The notes under the pieces were generated by a model. The model did not search any database and was not told the origin of the DNA. It worked only from the letters and a program-made list of their open reading frames with translations. From assembly GCA_019112875.1 (NCBI GenBank), contig DXIO01000014.1, positions 1 to 64,000 of the forward strand: a DNA stretch of 64,000 nucleotides. The letters are read 5' to 3'. This document shows positions 12,076-20,418 of this stretch, in pieces. Both the position numbers and the translations under genes were made by a program. The DNA is from Candidatus Aquabacterium excrementipullorum (GTDB lineage: Bacteria > Pseudomonadota > Gammaproteobacteria > Burkholderiales > Burkholderiaceae_C). How positions within the stretch are numbered: the stretch's first letter is position 1; the number at the start of each line of letters is the position of its first letter.

Positions 12076-12159
12076 GCCATGCGCGCCCTGGCGGCGTTGC
12101 CGTGCTCGCCATAGCTTCCGCTATGTCTGTGCGCGGCGCCTTGCCAGGCCGCCCATGGC
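12076..12159. repeat. 84-bp imperfect palindrome between atpD and atpC
   Basis: Two 40-nt arms (12076-12115 and 12120-12159) flank a TTCC centre. The outer 17 positions match at 15 and the innermost CATAGC/GCTATG is perfect, while the middle pairs poorly, as in REP or MITE-like elements. It starts 9 bp after the atpD stop. A segment near 41864-41893, downstream of ompW, shares the ordered blocks GCGCGGCGCC and TGCCAGGCCGCC, hinting at a repeat family. Confidence 0.65.
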
Positions 12160-12210
12160 TTGCTGCTTAAATCGTTTTGCACGCTAGTCAGGTTTTTTTA
12201 GGAAGCGCTT

Positions 12211-12627
12211 ATGTCCACCATTCACGTTGATGTTGTTTCGGCTGAGGAGTCTCTCTTCTCGGGCGAGGCCACCCTGGTGTCCGTGCCGGGTGAAGTGGGC
12301 GAGCTCGGCATCCTGCCGCGCCACGCGCCGCTGATCACGCGCATCAAGCCGGGTGCCGTGCGCATCCAGCGCGCCGACACGAAGGAAGAAGAGTTCGTCT
12401 TCGTCGCTGGCGGCATCGTGGAAGTGCAACCGCACTGCGTCACCGTCCTGGCCGACACCGCCATCCGCGGCAAGGACCTGGACGAGGCCAAGGCGCTGGA
12501 AGCCCAGCGCGTGGCCCAGGAAGCCGTCCAGAACGCCAAGGGCGAGCTGGACCTGGCCAAGGCCCAGAGCGAGCTGGCCATCATGGCCGCGCAGATTGCC
12601 GCGATCCGGCGCCTGCGCAAGAAGTGA
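12211..12627 (+). CDS. atpC: F1Fo ATP synthase subunit epsilon
   Basis: Rotor subunit of 138 residues that also inhibits ATP hydrolysis. It has the N-terminal beta-sandwich ([38 protein letters not shown]) and the two-helix C-terminal domain rich in Ala, Glu and Gln. AGGAAGCG precedes ATG. It is separated from atpD by 143 bp containing the palindrome. It is the last gene of the operon, with a terminator 55 bp downstream. Confidence 0.98.
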   Translation: MSTIHVDVVSAEESLFSGEATLVSVPGEVGELGILPRHAPLITRIKPGAVRIQRADTKEEEFVFVAGGIVEVQPHCVTVLADTAIRGKDLDEAKALEAQRVAQEAVQNAKGELDLAKAQSELAIMAAQIAAIRRLRKK

Positions 12628-12681
12628 TCGTCACACCAACTTCCGTCCAACGGCCTTGACGCCGACGGACGAATGCCCCGC

Positions 12682-12720
12682 AGGCCCGCAGCACTCGTTG
12701 CCGCGGGCCTTTGTCGTTTC
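12682..12720 (+). terminator. Rho-independent terminator of the atp operon
   Basis: AGGCCCGC (12682-12689) pairs with GCGGGCCT (12703-12710) around a 13-nt loop, followed by TTGTCGTTTC. It lies 55 bp after atpC and before ilvA on the same strand. Confidence 0.7.
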
Positions 12721-12798
12721 TAGGTTTCCAGATTTCTTGCGCGGTGATGTGGTGTGATCCACGACATCGCCGCCCACAACAGGTCCCCGGAGCACGCC

Positions 12799-14493
12799 AT
12801 GCCCGCCAAAGCCCCCGCTGCCAATAACAGTCGCGCCAAGAAGCCCGTCGCTTCGCCTACAACAACTGCTGTCCCATCGCCCAAGCGGGCCAAGCAGGCC
12901 AAGCCCGCCGCGCGCGTGAGCAAGGCTGCATCGACGGCCAATGTGTCCAAGGCCCCCAAGGCCAAGCCGCTGGCCCTGGCCGATTACCTGCAGAAGATCC
13001 TGACCACGCGTGTCTATGACGTGGCCATCGAGAGCGAACTGGTGCGCGCCAACAACCTGTCGCGCCGCCTGGGCCACGAGGTCTACATCAAGCGCGAGGA
13101 CACGCAGCCGGTGTTCAGCTTCAAGCTGCGTGGGGCCTACAACAAGATGGCGCAGCTCAGCGCGAAGGCGTTGGCCAAGGGCGTGATCTGCGCCTCGGCC
13201 GGCAACCACGCACAAGGCGTGGCGCTGGGCGCGCGCCGCCTGGGCTGCAAGGCCACCATCGTGATGCCCGTGACCACGCCGCAGGTCAAGGTCGACGCCG
13301 TGGCCGCCTTTGGGGGCGACAACGTGCAGATCGTGCTGCACGGCGAGAGCTACTCCGATGCGGCCCTGCACGCGCGCGCGCTGGAGCAGAAGAAGGGCAT
13401 GACCTTCGTGCACCCCTTCGACGATCCGGATGTGATCGCGGGGCAGGGCACGGTGGCCATGGAGATCCTGCGCCAGCACTCGGGTCCGATCGATGCGGTG
13501 TTCGTGGCCATCGGCGGTGGCGGCCTGATCAGCGGCGTGGCGGCCTACATCAAGGCCGTGCGCCCCGAGATCAAGGTGATCGGCGTGCAGACCAACGATT
13601 CCGACGCCATGGCCCGCTCGGCCAAGGCCGGCAAGCGCGTCACGCTGGCCGATGTGGGCCTGTTCGCCGACGGCACGGCCGTGAAACTGGTGGGCGAAGA
13701 GACGCTGCGCCTGGTGCGCAAGCACGTCGACGACTTCGTGATCGTGAACACCGACGCGGTGTGTGCGGCCATCAAGGACATCTATCAGGACACGCGCTCC
13801 ATCGTCGAACCCTCGGGTGCGATGGGCGTGGCCGCGATGAAGCAGTACGCGGCCCGCCATGGCGGCCAGGGCAAGACCTACATCGCCATCAACTGCGGCG
13901 CCAACATGAACTTCGACCGGCTGCGCTTCGTGGCCGAGCGCGCGGAGGTGGGGGAGGAGCGCGAGGCGCTGTTCGCCGTGACGATCCCGGAAGAGCGGGG
14001 TTCGTTCAAGCGCTTCTGCGAAATGATCGGCCCGCGTAGCGTCACCGAGTTCAACTACCGCATCTCGGACGAACGCCAGGCCCATGTCTTCGTGGGCCTG
14101 AGCACGCAGCGCAAGGGCGAGTCGGCGCAGATCGCCAAGGCCTTCGACGCGCAAGGCTTCGCCACGGTGGACCTGACCCATGACGAGTTGGCCAAGACGC
14201 ACGTGCGCCACATGGTGGGCGGGCGCTCGTCACTGGCCGATGGCGAGCACCTGTTCAGCTTCGAGTTCCCGGAGCGTCCGGGCGCGTTGATGAAGTTCCT
14301 GTCGACCCTGCCGCCCGGCTGGAACATCAGCCTGTTCCACTACCGCAACCAGGGGGCCGACTACGGTCGCATCCTGATGGGCCTGCAGGTGCCGCCGGCC
14401 GATGCGAAGCGCGTGACCAAGGTGCTGGATGGCATGGGCTACCGCTACACGGACGAGAGCCGCAACCCGGTGTACCGGCTGTTCCTGCGCTGA
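12799..14493 (+). CDS. ilvA: Threonine ammonia-lyase, biosynthetic, with basic N-terminal tail
   Basis: PLP enzyme that deaminates threonine to 2-oxobutanoate, the first step of isoleucine synthesis; 564 residues. The PLP lysine is Lys109 in VFSFKLRGAY, the phosphate loop is IGGGGLISG, and two C-terminal ACT-like domains (starting near ALFAVTIPEERGSF and LFSFEFPERPGA) mark the long, isoleucine-inhibited form. The first 57 residues are an extra tail made mostly of Ala, Lys, Pro and Ser, absent from ordinary IlvA of about 505-515 residues. ATG at 12799 has CGGAGC upstream and there is no later Met before the core, so the tail appears genuine. Confidence 0.93.
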   Translation: MPAKAPAANNSRAKKPVASPTTTAVPSPKRAKQAKPAARVSKAASTANVSKAPKAKPLALADYLQKILTTRVYDVAIESELVRANNLSRRLGHEVYIKREDTQPVFSFKLRGAYNKMAQLSAKALAKGVICASAGNHAQGVALGARRLGCKATIVMPVTTPQVKVDAVAAFGGDNVQIVLHGESYSDAALHARALEQKKGMTFVHPFDDPDVIAGQGTVAMEILRQHSGPIDAVFVAIGGGGLISGVAAYIKAVRPEIKVIGVQTNDSDAMARSAKAGKRVTLADVGLFADGTAVKLVGEETLRLVRKHVDDFVIVNTDAVCAAIKDIYQDTRSIVEPSGAMGVAAMKQYAARHGGQGKTYIAINCGANMNFDRLRFVAERAEVGEEREALFAVTIPEERGSFKRFCEMIGPRSVTEFNYRISDERQAHVFVGLSTQRKGESAQIAKAFDAQGFATVDLTHDELAKTHVRHMVGGRSSLADGEHLFSFEFPERPGALMKFLSTLPPGWNISLFHYRNQGADYGRILMGLQVPPADAKRVTKVLDGMGYRYTDESRNPVYRLFLR

Positions 14494-14529
14494 AGGCCTG
14501 GAGCGCCGGCCAGCGCGAGAAAGCGGCGC

Positions 14530-15312
14530 TCAGAGTTCGCCGGGCGCGGTCGGGGTGGCCGTGCCGCGGCGCAGACGCCAGCGCTGCGGTGTCGATGGCG
14601 TGGCGGTGCTGGCCGCCGAGTTCTGGCCGGAGCCCGTGGCATTGGCCGCCTGCTGAGGGACGTCTTCCGGCGTGACGCTCGCCCCCGGGCCAGGGCCGGC
14701 TGCAGGCGGCTCCATGCCTTCGATGGGCGTGTCCGCCATGCCACCGCCACGTGGGGCGGCGGGCCGCGGCGTGTAGCCGCCCGGGCGGGCGCCGCCTGGC
14801 GGGGGCGTGCCGCCCATGGCGCCAGAGGGGCTGCCCATACCGCCCGCGCTGGGCAGCATGCCGGTGGCGGCGGCAGGCAGCAGTGGCAGGTTCAGGTTGA
14901 CGGCGGCCGGGCCGCCGGCCGGGCCGATCTGCACCCCTTGCTGGGTGACGGATTGCAGCACGAGCGCGCCATCGACCACGTGGCCTGTCTTGTAGGCACG
15001 GGCGGGTTTGCCATCGACCACCAGCAGGGCAATGCCCTGGCCCTGGGTGTCGCGGCGGGGGGCCACGACGCCCACCAATTGCATGCGTGAGGCCAGCATG
15101 GCCTGTTGCGACGGCGCGGCGGCTTCCTCGCTGGCCCGGGCGGGCGGCGAGAGCAGGCGCGTCACATCCCCGCGAGGCGCGGTGCCTGACAATGCGACCG
15201 AACTGGTGCCCGGCGGCACGGCGGCAGGGCGGGCCATCCAGCGCAGGCCCCAGAAGGCCAGGCTGGCGGCGACGGCTGCCCACACGAGCAAGGCGAGGAT
15301 GCGAGATACCAT
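14530..15312 (-). CDS. gspC: Type II secretion system protein GspC-like
   Basis: Inner-membrane component that contacts the secretin through its periplasmic HR domain; 260 residues. One transmembrane helix at the N-terminus (RILALLVWAAVAASLAFWGL) is followed by a linker and an HR-like domain (RMQLVGVVAPRRDTQGQGIALLVVDGKPARAYKTG...). The C-terminal 110 residues are Pro/Gly/Ala-rich, and no PDZ or coiled-coil domain is visible where many GspC proteins have one. ATG at 15312 is preferred; ATGs at 15324 and 15330 are possible and none has a good Shine-Dalgarno. It is divergent from gspG, with about 184 bp between. Confidence 0.82.
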   Translation of the reverse strand: MVSRILALLVWAAVAASLAFWGLRWMARPAAVPPGTSSVALSGTAPRGDVTRLLSPPARASEEAAAPSQQAMLASRMQLVGVVAPRRDTQGQGIALLVVDGKPARAYKTGHVVDGALVLQSVTQQGVQIGPAGGPAAVNLNLPLLPAAATGMLPSAGGMGSPSGAMGGTPPPGGARPGGYTPRPAAPRGGGMADTPIEGMEPPAAGPGPGASVTPEDVPQQAANATGSGQNSAASTATPSTPQRWRLRRGTATPTAPGEL

Positions 15313-15496
15313 GGTGCGGCACATTATCATGGTTGCCGGGGAACTTCGGCGTGAGAGATGTCCCGAACACCGCGGGTAGATCCTGCGGTGCCGGCCTGCC
15401 AAACTGCGGCATGCTGGCGCCCCTGTAAGCAATGCCCACGCGCTGCCTCGCGGCACAGTTTTTGTCATGACTGACGTGTTTTCCGAGCGTTCCCTT

Positions 15497-15955
15497 ATGA
15501 AGACCAAGCCCCCTCGTTTCGCCTCCCGCATGCTGCAGCGCGCCGCACGCGGCTTCACCCTGATCGAGCTGATGGTCGTGCTGGTCATCATCGGCCTGCT
15601 GGCGGCGCTGATCGTGCCGAATGTGCTCGACCGTGCCGACGACGCGCGCCTCACGGCCGCCCGCACCGACGTGGCCAACCTGATGCAGGCGCTCAAGCTG
15701 TACAAGCTGGACAACCAGCGCTTCCCGACGGCCGAGCAGGGCCTGCAGGCCCTGGTGGCCAAGCCGAGCGCAGGCCCCAACCCCGCCAACTGGAAGCCCT
15801 ACCTGGAGAAGCTGCCCAAGGATCCCTGGGGCAACGACTACCAGTACGTCAATCCCGGCGTGAAGAACGCCGCCGGCGTCGATGTCTTCAGCTTTGGCGC
15901 CGACGGCCAGAGCGGCGGCGAAGGCAAGGATGCCGACATCGGCTCCTGGCAATAA
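15497..15955 (+). CDS. gspG: Type II secretion major pseudopilin GspG
   Basis: Main subunit of the periplasmic pseudopilus, 152 residues. The prepilin peptidase site is RG-FTLIELMVV, with Glu at mature position 5, followed by the hydrophobic alpha1 helix. The mature domain shows the family calcium-site region (DPWGNDYQYVNPG...) and the conserved FPTAEQGLQAL. The start is ambiguous: ATG at 15467 gives 10 more residues, but 15497 keeps the leader nearer usual length. It is the first gene of the gspGHIJKLMNDEF run and overlaps gspH. Confidence 0.95.
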   Translation: MKTKPPRFASRMLQRAARGFTLIELMVVLVIIGLLAALIVPNVLDRADDARLTAARTDVANLMQALKLYKLDNQRFPTAEQGLQALVAKPSAGPNPANWKPYLEKLPKDPWGNDYQYVNPGVKNAAGVDVFSFGADGQSGGEGKDADIGSWQ

Positions 15956-16427
15956 GCACGGCGGCTTCACGCTGCTGGAGCTCATGGTCGTGGTGGCGAT
16001 CATCGCCATCACGTCGGCGGTTGTCACCTTCGCCATCCCCGATCCCTCCACCTCCCGGCTGGAGCGCGAGGCCGCGCGCCTCGTGGCCCTGCTCGAGTCG
16101 GCCCGGTCCCAGGCACGGGCCGGCGGCATGACCGTGCTGTGGATCCCGCGCGGGGTCGAGTCCGGCGCGGACTACCAGTTCCTCGGGCTGCCGCCAGCGC
16201 TCACACCGCCGCTGCAATGGATGGAACGCGAGGTGCGCGCCGAGGTCGTGGGCTCGGGCAGCATCGTGCTCGGCCCCGAACCGGTCATCGGCGCCCAGAG
16301 CGTGATCCTGCGGCTGGGAGACCGGCAACTGGTCGTGAGCACCGATGGCCTGTCGCCTTTCGCGCCCGTGGTGGGCGATGGCGATCAGCCTGCCGCCGGG
16401 GCGCCGGAGACCGCCAATGCACGCTGA
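15930..16427 (+). CDS. gspH: Type II secretion minor pseudopilin GspH
   Basis: Minor pseudopilin, 165 residues, with the prepilin cleavage motif GG-FTLLELMVVVAII and a beta-rich C-terminal domain. ATG at 15930 lies inside the end of gspG (26-bp overlap) after AAGGCAAGG and leaves a 12-residue leader. The next gene also overlaps (11 bp), so G, H and I are tightly coupled. Sequence beyond the N-terminus is weakly conserved, as usual for GspH. Confidence 0.9.
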   Translation: MPTSAPGNKHGGFTLLELMVVVAIIAITSAVVTFAIPDPSTSRLEREAARLVALLESARSQARAGGMTVLWIPRGVESGADYQFLGLPPALTPPLQWMEREVRAEVVGSGSIVLGPEPVIGAQSVILRLGDRQLVVSTDGLSPFAPVVGDGDQPAAGAPETANAR

Positions 16428-16788
16428 TCTCCGCCGCGTCCGGGGCATGACGCTGATCGAGGTGCTGGTGGCCCTGTCGGTGGTGGCCATCACGCTGGCG
16501 GCCGGCTTCAAGGCCGCCGGCGGGCTGACCGTGAACGCGCAGCGCCTGTCCGACCTCACCGTGGCGCAGTGGTGCGCCGAGAACCAGCTGACCGCCCTGC
16601 GCCTGAGCCAGGTCTATCCGGACACGGGCGATGGTGAATTCCAGTGCCAGCAACTGGGCCGCCAGTTCAAGGGGCTGCAGCATGTCAAGGCCACGCCCAA
16701 CCCCGATTTCCGGCGGGTGGACACGCAGGTGCTCGACGAGCAAGGCCAGCCCGTGGTGACCCTGTCCACCGTCGTGCCGAAGTACTGA
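16417..16788 (+). CDS. gspI: Type II secretion minor pseudopilin GspI
   Basis: Minor pseudopilin of 123 residues, part of the GspI-J-K tip complex that starts pseudopilus assembly. The short leader MHADLRRVRG is followed by MTLIEVLVALSVVAITLAA with the position-5 Glu. The typical QWCAENQLTALRL segment follows. ATG at 16417 has GGAG about 10 bp upstream, and the reading frame overlaps gspH by 11 bp. Confidence 0.93.
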   Translation: MHADLRRVRGMTLIEVLVALSVVAITLAAGFKAAGGLTVNAQRLSDLTVAQWCAENQLTALRLSQVYPDTGDGEFQCQQLGRQFKGLQHVKATPNPDFRRVDTQVLDEQGQPVVTLSTVVPKY

Positions 16789-16790
16789 GC

Positions 16791-17441
16791 ATGGGTATGC
16801 GCCGCCACCCTGTCCTGGGCTTCACCCTGATCGAGGTGATGGTGTCCCTGCTCATCCTGTCCGTGATGGCCCTCATGGCCTGGCAGGGGGTGGAGGGCAT
16901 CAGCAAGGCCCGCGAAGTGGCCGATGGCGGCGTCAAGCGCACCCTGCGCCTGCAGTCGGTGATGACCCAGTGGCAGGTCGACCTGGGCGCGGTCCTGGAC
17001 ACGCAGACGGTCGATCCGCTGCTGTTCGACGGGGCCACCTTGCGCCTGACGCGCCGCGCGCCCAGTGGCGGCATGCAGGTGGTGGTGTGGGCGCTGCGCA
17101 GCGGCCGGTGGGTGCGCTGGGCCGGCCCGCCGGTGACCACGGTGGGCCAGCTGCAGGAGCAGTGGACGCGCGCCATGTCCTTCCAGGGGCGCGAGCCGGG
17201 GTCGCTGGAGGCCCTGCCCAGCATCGACCAATGGCAGGTGTACTTCAACCGTGGCGGCGCCTGGACCAATGCCCAGTCGAGCGCGGGCACGACGCAGCGA
17301 ACCCTGGGCCAGGTGGTCACGAACAATCGCGCGCCCCTGCCGAGGGGGGTGCGCTGCGTGCTGGGCCTGGGCCCCAGCAGCGGGTTCGAGGGCTTCATCA
17401 CCCGCGACGTGGCCCTGGGCTACCAGCCCAATCAGAACTGA
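16791..17441 (+). CDS. gspJ: Type II secretion minor pseudopilin GspJ
   Basis: Minor pseudopilin of 216 residues. Leader MGMRRHPVLG, then FTLIEVMVSLLILSVMALMAWQG, and a larger globular domain as expected for GspJ. ATG at 16791 follows the gspI stop by 2 bp; the longer upstream in-frame stretch overlaps gspI and lacks pseudopilin features. It partners with GspI and GspK at the tip of the pseudopilus. Confidence 0.93.
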   Translation: MGMRRHPVLGFTLIEVMVSLLILSVMALMAWQGVEGISKAREVADGGVKRTLRLQSVMTQWQVDLGAVLDTQTVDPLLFDGATLRLTRRAPSGGMQVVVWALRSGRWVRWAGPPVTTVGQLQEQWTRAMSFQGREPGSLEALPSIDQWQVYFNRGGAWTNAQSSAGTTQRTLGQVVTNNRAPLPRGVRCVLGLGPSSGFEGFITRDVALGYQPNQN

Positions 17442-17450
17442 GCCGCAGCG

Positions 17451-18497
17451 ATGGACAGGCCTTCCACCCGCATACATCGTCGATCTGCCCCGCGCGGCGC
17501 GCAGCGTGGCGCCGCCTTGCTGGCCGCGATGGTCATCGTCACCATCGTGGTCACCATCGCGTCGTCCATGGTCTGGCAGCAATGGCGCGCGGTGCAGGTG
17601 GAATCGGCGGAGCGCGGTGTCGCCCAGTCGCAGTGGATCCTGCGCGGCGCGCTGGACTGGGGGCGCCTGATCCTGCGCGCGGACAACAGCACCGTCGATC
17701 ACCTGGGTGAACCTTGGGCCGTGCCGCTGGCCGAGGCGCGCATCTCCAGCTTCCTGGCCTCCGACCAAGGCAACAACAGTGCCGACGAAGAAGGCCCCGA
17801 GGCCTTCCTGTCCGGCCAGATCTATGACGTGCAAGCCCGGGTCAACCTGTGGGCCCTGATCGACAACCAGGGTGACATCAACCTGATCCAGCTGGCGGTT
17901 TTGCAGCGCCTGTGCGAGTACCTGTCGCTGCCGACGTCGGTGGCGGACCTGATCGCCCAGTCCTTGCGACGGGCCTGGCTGGCACGCAGCGACGACCCGG
18001 TGATGCTGGCCAAGCTGGGGGGGAATAGCGGACGCCAGCAGGCGCCGGTGATGCCGCAGACGGTGGACCAGCTCGTCTGGCTGGGCGTCGATGCGGGTGT
18101 GGTCGAGCGGCTGAGGCCTTACGTGGCGCTGCTGGTGGACGATCACGGCGACCCTTTGCCGGAAGGCGTGGTGAACCTCAACACCTCGCCCCGGGAAGTG
18201 CTTGCGGCCGCGCTGGAGATCGACCTGGGACGCGCCGACCGACTGGTGCAGTACCGCCAGCGCAACCCGTTCAAGGACGTCAACGAGATCTCCAATGTGC
18301 TGGGCACCGCCGCGGGGCAGACCGCCAATGGCGTGGCGGTCACCTCCAACTATTTCGAGATCACCGGCCGGCTGCGGCTCGAAGACAGCGTCATGCAGAA
18401 GCGCTACCTGGTTAGGCGCCTGAACAAGACCATCCTGGTGCTGTTCGAGACCACGGCAGCCGGCAAGGACATGCCGGCAGGCCAAGGGGGACCGTGA
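17451..18497 (+). CDS. gspK: Type II secretion minor pseudopilin GspK
   Basis: Large tip pseudopilin, 348 residues. The hydrophobic N-terminus is QRGAALLAAMVIVTIVVTIASSMVWQQW; as in other GspK proteins the position-5 Glu is absent. The C-terminal alpha domain contains the conserved NLNTSPREVL motif and a helix-hairpin-helix-like FKDVNEISNVLG. Coupled to gspJ (9-bp gap). A 112-bp gap separates it from gspL. Confidence 0.94.
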   Translation: MDRPSTRIHRRSAPRGAQRGAALLAAMVIVTIVVTIASSMVWQQWRAVQVESAERGVAQSQWILRGALDWGRLILRADNSTVDHLGEPWAVPLAEARISSFLASDQGNNSADEEGPEAFLSGQIYDVQARVNLWALIDNQGDINLIQLAVLQRLCEYLSLPTSVADLIAQSLRRAWLARSDDPVMLAKLGGNSGRQQAPVMPQTVDQLVWLGVDAGVVERLRPYVALLVDDHGDPLPEGVVNLNTSPREVLAAALEIDLGRADRLVQYRQRNPFKDVNEISNVLGTAAGQTANGVAVTSNYFEITGRLRLEDSVMQKRYLVRRLNKTILVLFETTAAGKDMPAGQGGP

Positions 18498-18546
18498 TGT
18501 TGCAAAACGGGTATCAATCCTTAAATGGCCGCTGTTTTCAGGCTTC

Positions 18547-18552
18547 TACAAT
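18547..18552 (+). promoter_or_regulatory. Possible internal promoter -10 before gspL
   Basis: The only sizeable gap inside the gsp run (18498-18609) contains TACAAT at 18547-18552 in a locally AT-richer stretch. A matching -35 is not clear: TTAAAT at 18521 gives a 20-bp spacer. It is weak evidence for a secondary promoter feeding gspLMNDEF. Confidence 0.25.
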
Positions 18553-18609
18553 CGACGGGATGACTACCCTGTGTGGTCGGACCCCTATCCACGAGCTGTC
18601 CCCCAGGGC

Positions 18610-19875
18610 ATGAGCACACTCATCATCCAGCTGCCGGCACATCGCCGACTGTCATCCGACCCCGCGCAGGCGGCGTCGGCGCCCGGCACGTCCGCGGGGC
18701 CGGGCGAGTATGTCTATGTGCTCACGGTCAATGGCCAGACGGTGGCTCGCCAGGGCGTGGGCCCGGCGGCTTCCCTGCCCAAGGCCGACAGCGTGGTGGC
18801 CGTGACCGGTTTCACCGATGTGAGCTGGCAGCGCCTGTCCCTGCCGCGTGCGCCCTCGGCGCGTCTGCGCCAGGCCCTGGGCAGCCTGCTCGAAGAACAG
18901 CTGCTCGAAGATCCCGAAGAGCTGCACCTGGCCGTGGCCCCGCAGGCCAAGGCCGGCGAGCCCACCTGGGTGGCGGTGTGCGACCACACCTGGCTGACCG
19001 GGCAGTTGATGGCCCTTGAAAAAGCCAAGGTGCGCGTGGACCGCGTGGTGCCGGCCGTGTGGCCCGACGCGCCCGCGACCGCCTACTTCCACGAGGTGCA
19101 CGACACGCCCGGCAGCGCCCGCGAGGATGGTGCCGAGTTGCTCGTGACCTGGTCGACCACCGATGGCGTGGCCACCTGGCCGCTGGGTGGCTCGCTCGCC
19201 CGCGCCCTGCTGCCCGAGCCCCTGCCCGACGGCACCCGCTGCTTCGCCACGCCGGCCGCCGCCGCGCCGGCCGAGCGCTGGCTGGGCCATGCCGTGCATG
19301 CGCAGACGCAGGCCGAGCACCTGCTGCAGGCCGCCCGCTCGATGTGGAACCTGCTGCAGTTCGAGCTCACGCCCAACAACAAGGGCTGGCAGGTCGTGGC
19401 CGACCAGTGGCGCCAGTTCCTGAGCCCCCAGTGGCGCCCCGTGCGCGCCGGCCTGCTGGGCCTGGTGGTGGTGCAGGTGATCGGCCTGAACCTGTGGGCC
19501 TGGCACCAGCAGCGCGAGGTCAAGTCGCGCCGCGATGCCATCACCGCCGTGCTCAAGCAGGCCCACCCGCAGGTGCAGGTGATCCTGGATGCGCCTGCGC
19601 AGATGCGCCGCGAAACCGACACGTTGCGCGCGCTGGCCGGCCAGCCGGGCGACGCCGACCTCGAAACCCTGATGCAGGCCGTGGCCAGCGCCTGGCAGGG
19701 CGATACGCCCTCGCGCGGCCTGGCCTACGACGGCGCCAGCCTGTCCGTGGCCGTGCCCGAGCAATGGGGCCAGCCGCAGTTGACACAGTTCAGCGAAGCG
19801 CTGCAATCGGCGGGCTTCACCGTGGAGCAGCAGGGCAATGGCCAGATCACCGTGCGGCGCGCGGGGCGGGGCTGA
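18610..19875 (+). CDS. gspL: Type II secretion inner-membrane protein GspL
   Basis: Bitopic assembly-platform protein of 421 residues that links the ATPase GspE to GspM. The cytoplasmic actin-like domain fills the first 270 residues, followed by LLQFELTPNNKGW, a single transmembrane helix (VRAGLLGLVVVQVIGLNLWAW) and a periplasmic ferredoxin-like domain ending in AGFTVEQQGNGQITVRR. ATG at 18610 follows CCCCAGGGC; the 13 in-frame codons before it are not conserved-looking. gspM begins 13 bp later. Confidence 0.93.
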   Translation: MSTLIIQLPAHRRLSSDPAQAASAPGTSAGPGEYVYVLTVNGQTVARQGVGPAASLPKADSVVAVTGFTDVSWQRLSLPRAPSARLRQALGSLLEEQLLEDPEELHLAVAPQAKAGEPTWVAVCDHTWLTGQLMALEKAKVRVDRVVPAVWPDAPATAYFHEVHDTPGSAREDGAELLVTWSTTDGVATWPLGGSLARALLPEPLPDGTRCFATPAAAAPAERWLGHAVHAQTQAEHLLQAARSMWNLLQFELTPNNKGWQVVADQWRQFLSPQWRPVRAGLLGLVVVQVIGLNLWAWHQQREVKSRRDAITAVLKQAHPQVQVILDAPAQMRRETDTLRALAGQPGDADLETLMQAVASAWQGDTPSRGLAYDGASLSVAVPEQWGQPQLTQFSEALQSAGFTVEQQGNGQITVRRAGRG

Positions 19876-19888
19876 TTGAAAGACCACG

Positions 19889-20407
19889 ATGGCTGAACAG
19901 ACCGCTTCCCTCAACGAAATGCGTGCCCAACTGACGGCACGCTGGGCCGCGATGGCGCCACGCGAGCGCCGCATGGTCACCGTGATGGCCTGGCTGCTGG
20001 GCATCACGCTGGTGTTCCTGCTGGGCGTGCGCCCGGCCTGGAAGACGTTGCAGCAGACGCCCGTGCAGCTGCGTGAGGTCAATGCCGTGCTCGAGGACAT
20101 GCAGCGCCAGGCCAACGAGGTCAAGACCTTGCGCCAGATGCCCGTGGTGCCGCCGGCGCAGGCCGAGGCCGCGCTGCGCAGCGCCACCGAGCGCTTGGGC
20201 GAATCCGGCAAGCTGCGCCTGCAGCCCGACCGGGCCGTCGTCACCTTCACCAAGGTGGCCGGCGCCGACCTGGCCCAGTGGCTGGCCGAGGTGCGCTCCA
20301 GCGCACGGGCCCGCCCGGTCGAGGCCAATTTCGCGCAGGTGGAGCCGGGGGTGTACTCCGGCACCATCAGCGTCGTGCTGCCCGGCCTGGCACCGGTGGG
20401 GCGCTGA
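19889..20407 (+). CDS. gspM: Type II secretion inner-membrane protein GspM
   Basis: Bitopic platform protein of 172 residues. A short cytoplasmic tail with MAPRERRMV is followed by one transmembrane helix (MAWLLGITLVFLLGV) and a periplasmic ferredoxin-like domain that pairs with GspL. Size and position between gspL and gspN are standard. Sequence conservation in this family is low, so the assignment leans on layout and context. Confidence 0.9.
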   Translation: MAEQTASLNEMRAQLTARWAAMAPRERRMVTVMAWLLGITLVFLLGVRPAWKTLQQTPVQLREVNAVLEDMQRQANEVKTLRQMPVVPPAQAEAALRSATERLGESGKLRLQPDRAVVTFTKVAGADLAQWLAEVRSSARARPVEANFAQVEPGVYSGTISVVLPGLAPVGR

Positions 20408-20418
20408 GGAACGTCCGC

